Assembly: GCA_018711775.1 (NCBI GenBank)
Contig: DVHV01000089.1
Location: 1-12,378 of the forward strand
Reading direction: 5' to 3'
Length of the DNA stretch: 12,378 nt
Source: Candidatus Onthocola stercoravium
GTDB taxonomy: Bacteria; Bacillota_I; Bacilli_A; RF39; UBA660
A program made the translations under genes and the position numbers. Within the stretch, counting starts at the first letter, position 1; each line of letters opens with the position of its first letter. The notes under the pieces are model-generated. The model was not told where the DNA came from, did not search any database, and saw only the letters and a program-made list of their open reading frames with translations. Positions 1-6,253 of the stretch are shown piece after piece.

Positions 1-58
1 TTACTTTTTCCTTTATTATAATTGTATTGTCTTTAATTTTTATTAATATCTTTTTCAT
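1..58 (-). CDS. Possible divergent gene, 5' fragment only
   Basis: An ATG on the minus strand at 58 opens a reading frame with no stop to the window edge, giving about 19 residues that begin MKKILIKIKDN. A Shine-Dalgarno-like AGGTG (minus strand, 67-63) lies 4 nt before the ATG, and an extended -10 (TGTTATCAT, 90-82) lies 23 nt before it, the same arrangement as at the plus-strand genes. The fragment is too short to assign to a family. The basic, isoleucine-rich start could be a cytoplasmic protein start or chance translation of AT-rich DNA. The call rests on the signal arrangement, not on the protein. Confidence 0.35.
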   Translation of the reverse strand, partial: MKKILIKIKDNTIIIKEKV

Positions 59-81
59 ATTTCACCTATATTTACTTTAAT

Positions 82-90
82 ATGATAACA
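82..90 (-). promoter_or_regulatory. Extended -10 promoter element for the divergent gene
   Basis: TGTTATCAT on the minus strand matches the TGnTATAAT extended -10 at 8 of 9 positions, counting n as a match. Its end lies 23 nt before the minus-strand ATG at 58. No convincing -35 is seen. Support comes mainly from the same motif and spacing at the other genes in the window. Confidence 0.35.
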
Positions 91-147
91 CACATTTACA
101 CTTTTTAGTATAATTTTTGAAAAAATATGTTGTTTTTTGTATTTTTA

Positions 148-156
148 TGATATAAT
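148..156 (+). promoter_or_regulatory. Extended -10 promoter of the small surface protein gene
   Basis: TGATATAAT is a perfect extended -10 (TGn followed by TATAAT at 151-156). Only weak -35 candidates exist: TTGTTT at 130-135 with a 15-nt spacer, or ATGTTG at 127-132 with an 18-nt spacer. A start point near 163 would give a leader of about 24 nt to the GTG at 187. Confidence 0.7.
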
Positions 157-173
157 TTATACATAATAAAGAT

Positions 174-178
174 AGGAG
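174..178 (+). promoter_or_regulatory. Ribosome binding site that decides the start of the surface protein
   Basis: AGGAG ends only 2 nt before the ATG at 181 but 8 nt before the in-frame GTG at 187. The usual 5-9 nt spacing favours GTG. The GTG start also gives a classical signal peptide beginning MKKLL instead of MCVKKLL. Confidence 0.7.
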
Positions 179-186
179 AGATGTGT

Positions 187-729
187 GTGAAAAAATTATT
201 GAGTATTTTAGGTGTAGGGGTAGCAGCGTTAGTATTACCGATGAGTGTAGAAGCTGCAAGAATAACTGGTAATTGTGAAAAGGACACAAATTGTCCGGAT
301 GATGTATGCCAATCAGTTTGTACAATTAAAATAGTTGAAAACACTTCAACAATTCAAAATTTTGAAGGTGATTTAGTTTTTACTCCAGCAGATGGTGGAC
401 AAATTGTATCTGTTACTGCAGGTGACGATTTCACTAATTTGAGTGGTAATGATGCTCATATTAATTTCGTAGCTGCTAATGGAACTGGTGTAACTGCTTC
501 AAGTTTTACTTTAGCAACAGTTGTTTTAAATGTTGATAAAGATGTTACTGGTTGTTTATTACAACTTACTAATCCTTCAATTGGTGCAGAAATTGATATT
601 GAAATTGAAGTAGAAACTGATGTTGATACTGGAGCTGCATTACCTATAACTATACTTGCTTGCGGTATTGGCGCAGGTGCAGTAATATACGTAGTAACTA
701 AGAAAAACAAAAAATTATATAAAATATAA
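187..729 (+). CDS. Small exported surface protein with C-terminal anchor-like tail
   Basis: The 180-residue product (from GTG 187) has a clear signal peptide: KK at 2-3, a hydrophobic stretch 4-18, and likely cleavage after VEA at 23. A cysteine cluster follows (C30, C36, C41, C45), with another Cys at 123. Residues about 50-130 are beta-rich, with a pattern (FEGDLVFTP, IVSVTAGDDF, LATVVLNVDKD) reminiscent of cohesin/carbohydrate-binding beta-sandwich domains; this is a weak resemblance, not an assignment. An acidic stretch (about 135-147) leads to DTGAALPI, a hydrophobic segment (about 152-171) and a basic tail KKNKKLYKI. That tripartite end resembles LPXTG-type sorting signals but lacks the canonical motif, so the protein may be sortase-processed or simply membrane-anchored. 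It is a single-gene unit with its own promoter and terminator. The specific function is unknown. Confidence 0.85.
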   Translation: MKKLLSILGVGVAALVLPMSVEAARITGNCEKDTNCPDDVCQSVCTIKIVENTSTIQNFEGDLVFTPADGGQIVSVTAGDDFTNLSGNDAHINFVAANGTGVTASSFTLATVVLNVDKDVTGCLLQLTNPSIGAEIDIEIEVETDVDTGAALPITILACGIGAGAVIYVVTKKNKKLYKI

Positions 730-749
730 TTAAAATTTGTGTTTTTTAG

Positions 750-778
750 CAATCTTATATTTATAAGATTGTTTTTTT
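750..778 (+). terminator. Rho-independent terminator after the surface protein gene
   Basis: CAATCTTATA (750-759) pairs perfectly with TATAAGATTG (762-771) and is followed directly by seven T residues (772-778). The formal 2-nt loop would relax to a 4-nt loop on a 9-bp stem. Confidence 0.88.
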
Positions 779-779
779 A

Positions 780-788
780 TGTTAGAAT
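780..788 (+). promoter_or_regulatory. Extended -10 promoter of lysS
   Basis: TGTTAGAAT matches TGnTATAAT with one mismatch and ends 17 nt before the lysS ATG at 806. The expected -35 region falls inside the preceding terminator hairpin and has no -35-like hexamer. The implied leader is only about 10-12 nt, leaving no room for a T-box or other leader RNA. Confidence 0.5.
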
Positions 789-805
789 AAGTGCAGGTGA
801 TTGAA

Positions 806-2716
806 ATGCGTGAGTTTACAGAACAAGAGCTAGTTAGAAGAGAAAAACTAGAAAAAATTAGAGAATTAGGAATTGATCCATTTGGTCATAAATATGAAGT
901 TACTGATTTCTCTTTAGATATTAAAGATAAGTACAAAGGTAAATCTCATGAAGAATTAGAAAATCTGAATGTTACAGTTAGTGTGGCAGGAAGAATTATG
1001 TTTATTCGGAAGATGGGAAAAGCCAGTTTCTTTTCTATTAAAGATAAACTAGGAAATATTCAAATTTATATTTCAATTAATGATGTTGGAGAAGAAACAT
1101 ATAACTTATTTAAAAGTGCTGATATTGGAGATATTGTTGGTATTAAAGGAACTGTTATGGTTACTCAAACTGGTGAAATAACGATAAAATGTCATGAATA
1201 TACTCATTTAGTTAAGGCACTAAAACCACTTCCAGAAAAATATCATGGATTAAGTGATGTTGAAGAAAGATATAGAAGACGATATGTCGATCTTATTATG
1301 AATGATGATGCTAGACGTGTTGCTTTTGCTCGTCCTAAAATTATTCGTTCGATACAACACTATCTAGATAGTAGAGGATATGTAGAAGTAGAAACTCCAA
1401 TTTTAGGAACAATTCTTGGTGGAGCTGCCGCTAGACCATTTATTACTCATCACAATGCTCAAAATATCGATATGTATTTGCGTATAGCAACTGAACTTCC
1501 TTTAAAACGTTTACTTGTCGGAGGAATGGATGCCGTTTATGAAATTGGTCGTATATTTAGAAATGAAGGTATGGACCGTAAGCATAATCCAGAATTTACA
1601 ACTATCGAATTATATAAAGCATTTACTGATTTAGAAGGTATGATGGATATAACCGAAGGAATAGTAAGTACTTGTGCAATGGAATTAAATGGTACATATG
1701 AAGTTGACTTTTTAGGTCAACATATAAGTCTTGCTCCAGGTTTTAGAAGAGTTCATATGGTTGATTTGATTAAAGAAAAGACTGGTATTGATTTTTTCCA
1801 AAATATGAGTTTTGAAGATGCTAAAAAATTGGCAGAAGAACACGATATTGAAGTAGAAGAACATTTTGGCTATGGTCATATTGTCAATGCATTTTTTGAA
1901 AAATATGTTGAAGATACAATTATAGAACCAACTTTTGTCTATGGACATCCAATAGAAATTAGTCCACTTGCTAAAAAAGATCCAAAAGATCCAAGATTTA
2001 CTCAACGTTTTGAATTATTTATAATTGGTTCAGAATATGCTAATGCCTTTACTGAATTAAACGACCCAATCGATCAATATGAAAGATTTGAATCACAACT
2101 TAAAGAAAGAGATTTAGGAAATGAAGAAGCCAATGAAATGGATATTGATTTTGTTGAAGCTTTAGAATATGGCATGCCACCAGCTGGAGGAATGGGCATG
2201 GGAATAGATAGGTTAGTAATGTTACTAACAAATAGTGAAACTATTCGGGAAGTAATATTATTTCCAACTATGAAACCTTTAGATAAAAATAACACTCAAA
2301 TTAGTCGAGAAAAAGTATCTACTTCAAAAGTTACAGAAATTGATTTTTCTAAAGTTGAAATTGAACCTTTATTTAAAGATTTTATCAATTTTGATACTTT
2401 TTCTAAATCTGATTTTCGTGCTGTCAAAGTAAAGGAATGTAGTGCAGTTTCCGGTTCTAAAAAATTGTTAAAATTTGTCTTAGATGATGGTTCTGGGGTA
2501 GATAGAATAATTTTAAGTGGTATTCATGATACTTATGAACCAGAAGAATTAGTTGGTAAAACTTTGATTGCTATTACTAACTTAGAACCTCGTAATATTA
2601 TGGGGATTGATTCATGTGGTATGATAATTAGTGCCATCCATCATGAAAATGGTGATGAAAAACTTCATCTTCTAATGGTTGATGAAACAATCCCAGCTGG
2701 AGCTAAATTATATTAA
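806..2716 (+). CDS. lysS: Lysine--tRNA ligase (class II) with C-terminal tRNA-binding domain
   Basis: This cytoplasmic enzyme charges tRNA-Lys with lysine using ATP. ATG 806 is chosen because AGGTGA (795-800) lies 5 nt upstream; an in-frame GTG at 791 has no ribosome binding site. The 636-residue protein starts with the LysRS helix (LVRREKLEKIRELGIDPF), then an OB-fold anticodon-binding domain (about 55-145). The class II core follows, with motif 1 (GYVEVETPIL), motif 2 (RIFRNEGMDRKHNPEF, about 248-263) and motif 3 (GMGMGIDRLVMLL, about 462-474). The core ends near residue 490 (LFPTMKP), the usual full length of bacterial LysRS. A linker of about 35 residues leads to an extra domain of about 110 residues (about 525-636; DFRAVKVKEC, KLLKFVLDDG, NLEPRNIMG, SCGMIISA, IPAGAKLY). 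It matches the MetRS C-terminal/Arc1p/EMAPII-type tRNA-binding OB fold. The gene is monocistronic between two terminators. Confidence 0.97.
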   Translation: MREFTEQELVRREKLEKIRELGIDPFGHKYEVTDFSLDIKDKYKGKSHEELENLNVTVSVAGRIMFIRKMGKASFFSIKDKLGNIQIYISINDVGEETYNLFKSADIGDIVGIKGTVMVTQTGEITIKCHEYTHLVKALKPLPEKYHGLSDVEERYRRRYVDLIMNDDARRVAFARPKIIRSIQHYLDSRGYVEVETPILGTILGGAAARPFITHHNAQNIDMYLRIATELPLKRLLVGGMDAVYEIGRIFRNEGMDRKHNPEFTTIELYKAFTDLEGMMDITEGIVSTCAMELNGTYEVDFLGQHISLAPGFRRVHMVDLIKEKTGIDFFQNMSFEDAKKLAEEHDIEVEEHFGYGHIVNAFFEKYVEDTIIEPTFVYGHPIEISPLAKKDPKDPRFTQRFELFIIGSEYANAFTELNDPIDQYERFESQLKERDLGNEEANEMDIDFVEALEYGMPPAGGMGMGIDRLVMLLTNSETIREVILFPTMKPLDKNNTQISREKVSTSKVTEIDFSKVEIEPLFKDFINFDTFSKSDFRAVKVKECSAVSGSKKLLKFVLDDGSGVDRIILSGIHDTYEPEELVGKTLIAITNLEPRNIMGIDSCGMIISAIHHENGDEKLHLLMVDETIPAGAKLY

Positions 2717-2720
2717 TTAA

Positions 2721-2754
2721 AAGTGAATTCTAATAAATTGGAATTCATTTTTTT
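2721..2754 (+). terminator. Rho-independent terminator after lysS
   Basis: TGAATTC (2724-2730) pairs with GAATTCA (2741-2747). The stem extends outward by A-T and G-T pairs into the T run 2748-2754, and the loop is about 8-10 nt. Confidence 0.85.
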
Positions 2755-2767
2755 GTGGTTTTTAGAC

Positions 2768-2795
2768 TTGTATAAAATTTCTTTAATGCTATAAT
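2768..2795 (+). promoter_or_regulatory. Promoter of the amino acid ABC importer operon
   Basis: An extended -10, TGCTATAAT (2787-2795), is perfect. TTGTAT at 2768-2773 is a plausible -35 with a 16-nt spacer. The -10 ends 21 nt before the GTG start at 2817. Confidence 0.7.
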
Positions 2796-2816
2796 TAGAT
2801 TAGGGTAGGTGTAGTA

Positions 2817-3539
2817 GTGAAAAAATTAGTTATTTTATTTTTAGGAATATTTTTAATTAGTGGTTGTAGTTGTAGCAAAGATGAAGATACACTTGTTATG
2901 GTTACAGAAGCAGGATTTGCTCCATATGAATATTATGAAAACAATGAAATAGTTGGGGTTGATGTCGACATTGCAAGAGAAATTGCCGCAGCTATGGGAA
3001 AGGAATTAGTAATTAAAGATGTGGCTTTTGATTCAATTATTAATGAAGTAAAAAGTGGTAAAGCAGATTTTGGAGCTGCTGGTATTAGTTATAGTGATGA
3101 AAGAGCAGAAGAAGTGGATTTTACCATAAATTATACAACTTCTAAGCAAATTGTAGTAGTTAAAGAGGATAGTAATATTACAATAGATAATTTGGATAAT
3201 TTAAGAATTGCTGTTCAACTTGGTAGTGTTGGAGATAATTATGTTACAAAAAATTATCCTAATGCTAAAGTTACTCGCCAAAAGAAATATTTAGCAGCTA
3301 TTCAAGATTTATTGACAGATAAAGTAGATTGTGTTGTTATGGATGAATTACCAGCGATAGAAATTTTAAAAAATAATTCAGGGCTTAAAATATTAGAACC
3401 AGAATTATTTACGGATAGTTATGGTATGATTGTTAAAAAAGGTAATACAGAATTATTAAATGCGATTAATGAAGTGCTAAAAAAATTAGTTGAAGAAGGA
3501 AAAATAGAAGAGTTTGTTATTAACCATTCTGAAGGATAA
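2817..3539 (+). CDS. Amino acid ABC transporter substrate-binding lipoprotein
   Basis: This is a family 3 (SBP_bac_3) solute receptor that captures a polar amino acid outside the membrane for the importer encoded just downstream. The start is GTG, with AGGTG (2807-2811) 5 nt before it. The 240-residue precursor has a basic start, a hydrophobic segment and a lipobox LISGC, with Cys17 as the lipidated residue after signal peptidase II cleavage. The mature part shows the family pattern: APYEYYENNEIVGVDVDIA near the N-terminus, SGKADFGAAGISYSDERAEEV containing the Arg usually contacting the ligand carboxylate, and VDCVVMDELPA near the hinge/second lobe. Position beside the arc genes suggests arginine or a related cationic amino acid. 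The family also includes glutamine, cystine and other binders, so the substrate is inferred from context only. Confidence 0.93.
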   Translation: MKKLVILFLGIFLISGCSCSKDEDTLVMVTEAGFAPYEYYENNEIVGVDVDIAREIAAAMGKELVIKDVAFDSIINEVKSGKADFGAAGISYSDERAEEVDFTINYTTSKQIVVVKEDSNITIDNLDNLRIAVQLGSVGDNYVTKNYPNAKVTRQKKYLAAIQDLLTDKVDCVVMDELPAIEILKNNSGLKILEPELFTDSYGMIVKKGNTELLNAINEVLKKLVEEGKIEEFVINHSEG

Positions 3540-3541
3540 TT

Positions 3542-4228
3542 ATGAATTTATTTGAAGATTTATATAAGACTTTAATATATGATAATCGCTATCTATTTTT
3601 CCTTGAAGGAATTAAAAATACTTTAATAATCGCTTTTTTTGCTGGTATAATTGGAGTAATAATTGGGATAGTTATTGCTTTAGTAAAAAATTATCATGAA
3701 AAAACTAATAAATTAAAAATTTTAAATTTTCTGGCATCATGCTATGTAAATATTATTAGAGGAACTCCAACTATTCTTCAACTTATGATAATTTATTATG
3801 TCATATTTGCAAGTGTAGAAATAAACATTGTTTTTGTTGGTATTCTTGCTTTTGGTATTAATTCAGGTGCTTATGTTTCGGAAATAATTCGGGCTGGAAT
3901 AAACTCAATTGATAAAGGACAACTTGAAGCAGGGAGTTCATTAGGATTAAATTATCCTAAAATTATGAGGTATATTATTATGCCTCAAGCAATTAAAAAT
4001 ATTTTGCCAGCTTTAGGTAATGAATTTATTACTTTAGTAAAAGAAACCTCTGTTGGGGCTTATATAGGAATTATTGAACTTACTAAAGCATCTGATATTG
4101 TTGCTTCTCAGACGTATGAATATTTCTTTCCTCTTATAATTGCGGCGATAATTTATTTGATAATAACATTAGGACTATCAAAATTGATAGGTTTAATGGA
4201 AAGGAAATTAAATAATGCTAATAGTTAA
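3542..4228 (+). CDS. Amino acid ABC transporter permease (HisM/ArtQ family)
   Basis: This inner-membrane channel subunit has 228 residues, normal for polar amino acid importers, in which it would form a homodimer. Hydrophobic segments lie at about 22-47, 72-90, 92-112 and 195-217, with further helices around the coupling loop. The EAA loop that docks on the ATPase is clear from about residue 129 (EAGSSLGLNYPKIMRYIIMP, then AIKNILPALGNEF). RGTPTILQLMIIYY is the typical family segment after the first helix. The start codon lies 2 nt after the stop of the receptor gene, with AAGGAT overlapping that gene's end. The 3' end overlaps the ATPase gene by 14 nt, indicating translational coupling. Confidence 0.95.
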   Translation: MNLFEDLYKTLIYDNRYLFFLEGIKNTLIIAFFAGIIGVIIGIVIALVKNYHEKTNKLKILNFLASCYVNIIRGTPTILQLMIIYYVIFASVEINIVFVGILAFGINSGAYVSEIIRAGINSIDKGQLEAGSSLGLNYPKIMRYIIMPQAIKNILPALGNEFITLVKETSVGAYIGIIELTKASDIVASQTYEYFFPLIIAAIIYLIITLGLSKLIGLMERKLNNANS

Positions 4229-4937
4229 AAATTTAGAAAAGAGTTTTGGAAAAACAAAAGTATTAAAAGATATTAATTTAGAAATAAATGAAAAAGAAAG
4301 AGTAGTAATTATTGGTCCTTCGGGATGTGGAAAGTCGACGTTACTTCGTTGTATTAATCAAATAGAAAAGCCAACAAAAGGAACAGTTTTATTTGAAGGA
4401 ATTCCTTTGGATGATAAGGAAACTGATATCAATAAAATAAGAATAAAGATGGGAATGGTTTTTCAACAATTTAATCTATTTCCGCATTTGAAAGTAATTG
4501 ATAATATAATTTTGGCTCCAGTAAAGTTAAATTTAATGAGCAAAGAAGATGCAATTAAAAAAGGAAAAACTCTTTTAGATAAAATTGGTTTAGCTGAGAA
4601 AATAAATAATTATCCTAAAGAGTTATCTGGAGGACAGCAACAAAGAGTAGCTATTATTAGAGCATTGATGTTAGATCCAGATTTGTTATTATTTGATGAA
4701 CCAACTTCTGCTTTGGATCCTGAAATGAAAAAAGAAGTTTTAGAATTAATGAAGGATTTAGGAAAATCTGGATTGACTATGATTGTCGTAACACATGAAA
4801 TGCAATTTGTAAAAGAATTTGCTACTCGGGTAATATTTATTGATGAAGGAAAAATTGTTGAAGAAGGAACACCTGATGATTTGTTTAAACATCCTAAATC
4901 TTTAAGGTTAAAAGAATTTTTGGATAATATAAAATAA
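4215..4937 (+). CDS. Amino acid ABC transporter ATPase (GlnQ/ArtP family)
   Basis: This cytoplasmic nucleotide-binding subunit drives the importer, with 240 residues as expected. Motifs are intact: Walker A GPSGCGKST (34-42), Q-loop MVFQQFNLFPHL (about 81-92), signature LSGGQQQR (137-144), Walker B LLLFDEP (D161, E162) and D-loop SALDP, and the switch histidine H194 in VTHEMQF. AAGGAA at 4201-4206 lies 8 nt before the ATG, inside the permease gene. It is the last gene of the three-gene importer. No hairpin-plus-T-run terminator occurs between it and arcA, so transcription may continue into the arc operon. Confidence 0.96.
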   Translation: MLIVKNLEKSFGKTKVLKDINLEINEKERVVIIGPSGCGKSTLLRCINQIEKPTKGTVLFEGIPLDDKETDINKIRIKMGMVFQQFNLFPHLKVIDNIILAPVKLNLMSKEDAIKKGKTLLDKIGLAEKINNYPKELSGGQQQRVAIIRALMLDPDLLLFDEPTSALDPEMKKEVLELMKDLGKSGLTMIVVTHEMQFVKEFATRVIFIDEGKIVEEGTPDDLFKHPKSLRLKEFLDNIK

Positions 4938-4957
4938 ATGACAAAAAATTAGTTAAA

Positions 4958-4973
4958 TAGTTTAAATAAACTA
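4958..4973. promoter_or_regulatory. Inverted repeat at the arcA promoter, candidate operator
   Basis: TAGTTTA (4958-4964) and TAAACTA (4967-4973) form a perfect 7-bp inverted repeat around AA. It is preceded by a near-duplicate of its left arm (TAGTTAAA, 4950-4957). It covers the place where the -35 box of the arcA promoter should lie (spacing about 16-17 nt from TATAAT at 4983). No T run follows it, so it is not a terminator. It does not match the ArgR ARG-box or CRP/FNR consensus well. The regulator is unknown. Confidence 0.45.
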
Positions 4974-4979
4974 CATTTG

Positions 4980-4988
4980 TGGTATAAT
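4980..4988 (+). promoter_or_regulatory. Extended -10 promoter of the arc operon
   Basis: TGGTATAAT is a perfect extended -10 ending 22 nt before the arcA ATG. The -35 position (about 4961-4966, TTTAAA) is poor and lies in the inverted repeat, which suits a promoter controlled by a DNA-binding factor. Confidence 0.7.
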
Positions 4989-5010
4989 TAATTTAGAATA
5001 AGGAGGATAT

Positions 5011-6252
5011 ATGAGTGTAATTAATGTAACAAGTGAAATAAAACCACTTAAAGAAGTATTGGTCCATAGACCAGGGAAGGAACTTTTAAATCTTACTCCG
5101 GACACTCTTCAACGTTTGCTTTTTGATGATATACCTTTTTTAAAGGTTGCTCAATCTGAACATGATGAATTCGTCCAAATTTTAAGAGATAATGGAGTAA
5201 GGGTTTATTATCTAGAAGATTTGATGACTGAGACTCTAGAATATAATCCTGAAATTAAAAAGAAATTCTTGAGACAATTCATTGCTGAAGCTGGTGTAAA
5301 TACACCAAAATATCGTGATTTAGTTTTTGATTATTTGATGAGTATTGAAGATACTAAAGAATTTGTTTTAAAAACCATGGAAGGAGTTCAAATATATGAA
5401 CTTGACCGTAATAAAAGAGTAATGGAAAAGTCACTAGTAGACCTAGTTACTGATGAAACAGATTTTATAGTGGAACCGATGCCAAATCTATATTTTACAA
5501 GAGACCCATTTGCTAGTGTAGGTAATGGTATTGTTTTAAATAAAATGTATTCAGTTACTCGTTGTAGAGAAACAATTTATGCAGAATATATTTTTAATTA
5601 TCATCCTAGATTTAAAGGTGAAGTTGAAAATTATTATGATCGTTATTATGATTGGCATATTGAAGGTGGGGATGTTTTAAATTTAAATGACCACATTTTA
5701 GCAATTGGTATATCTCAAAGAACTGAAGCGGGAGCTATTGATAAACTTGCTAAAAATTTATTTAAGAATCAATCATGTAAAATCGATACAGTTTTGGCAT
5801 TTAATATTCCAGAATCACGGGCATTTATGCATCTAGATACGGTATTTACGCAAATAGATGTCGATAAATTTACATATCATCCAGGTATAATGAAAACATT
5901 ACAAGTGTTTGAAATTACGGAAGGTAATGATCCTAATAGTGATGAAGACTTAAATGTTAAAGAAATAAATGATTCTTTGGAAAATATTTTAAGTCATTAT
6001 TTAGGAATTCCAATAACTTTAATTCCTTGTGCTGGTGGGGACGATGTAGCTAGCCAAAGAGAACAATGGAATGATGGAACAAATACTTTATGTATTGCTC
6101 CAGGTGTAGTAGTAGTATATAATCGTAATAATATAACTAATGATGTTTTAAGAAGCCATGGAATTAAGGTAATTGAAATGTCTAGTGCTGAACTTTCTCG
6201 TGGTCGTGGTGGCCCTAGATGTATGAGTATGCCACTTTCTAGGGAGGACTAA
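5011..6252 (+). CDS. arcA: Arginine deiminase
   Basis: Hydrolyses L-arginine to L-citrulline and ammonia in the cytoplasm, the first step of the arginine deiminase pathway. The 413-residue length is typical. Catalytic residues are all visible: D165 in FTRDPFASVGNGI, E218 in HIEGGDVL, H274 and D276 in MHLDTVFTQID, and nucleophile C404 in RGGPRCMSMPLSRED at the C-terminus. These correspond to the known Asp/Glu/His/Asp/Cys set of bacterial arginine deiminases. AAGGAGG lies about 5 nt before the ATG. It heads the arcABCD operon behind its own promoter, and its last codons contain the AGGGAGG ribosome binding site of arcB. Nothing appears truncated or missing. Confidence 0.99.
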   Translation: MSVINVTSEIKPLKEVLVHRPGKELLNLTPDTLQRLLFDDIPFLKVAQSEHDEFVQILRDNGVRVYYLEDLMTETLEYNPEIKKKFLRQFIAEAGVNTPKYRDLVFDYLMSIEDTKEFVLKTMEGVQIYELDRNKRVMEKSLVDLVTDETDFIVEPMPNLYFTRDPFASVGNGIVLNKMYSVTRCRETIYAEYIFNYHPRFKGEVENYYDRYYDWHIEGGDVLNLNDHILAIGISQRTEAGAIDKLAKNLFKNQSCKIDTVLAFNIPESRAFMHLDTVFTQIDVDKFTYHPGIMKTLQVFEITEGNDPNSDEDLNVKEINDSLENILSHYLGIPITLIPCAGGDDVASQREQWNDGTNTLCIAPGVVVVYNRNNITNDVLRSHGIKVIEMSSAELSRGRGGPRCMSMPLSRED

Positions 6253-6253
6253 A

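Noticed and set aside
77..344. Overlapping minus-strand open frames across the start of the surface protein gene
   Set aside because: Composition is AT-rich noise (Leu/Ile/His-rich), they lie opposite the promoter and signal peptide of a well-supported gene, and they lack ribosome binding sites.
456..752. Minus-strand open frame opposite the 3' half of the surface protein
   Set aside because: Its Ser/Ile/Val-rich repeats simply mirror the acidic Glu/Asp-Ile-Val codons of the plus-strand gene, and it begins inside the terminator hairpin.
791..805. GTG at 791 as the start of lysS
   Set aside because: It has no ribosome binding site, overlaps the Shine-Dalgarno region itself, and AGGTGA is well placed for ATG 806.
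779..805. T-box or other leader riboswitch for lysS
   Set aside because: Only 27 nt separate the preceding terminator from the start codon, with no conserved T-box sequence or antiterminator.
1712..2005. Minus-strand open frame inside lysS
   Set aside because: It lies entirely within the conserved LysRS core; the translation (Phe/Trp/Ile-rich) is the expected antisense shadow.
4958..4973. The inverted repeat before arcA as a terminator of the ABC operon
   Set aside because: The stem is A-T rich with only one G-C pair and no T run follows it.
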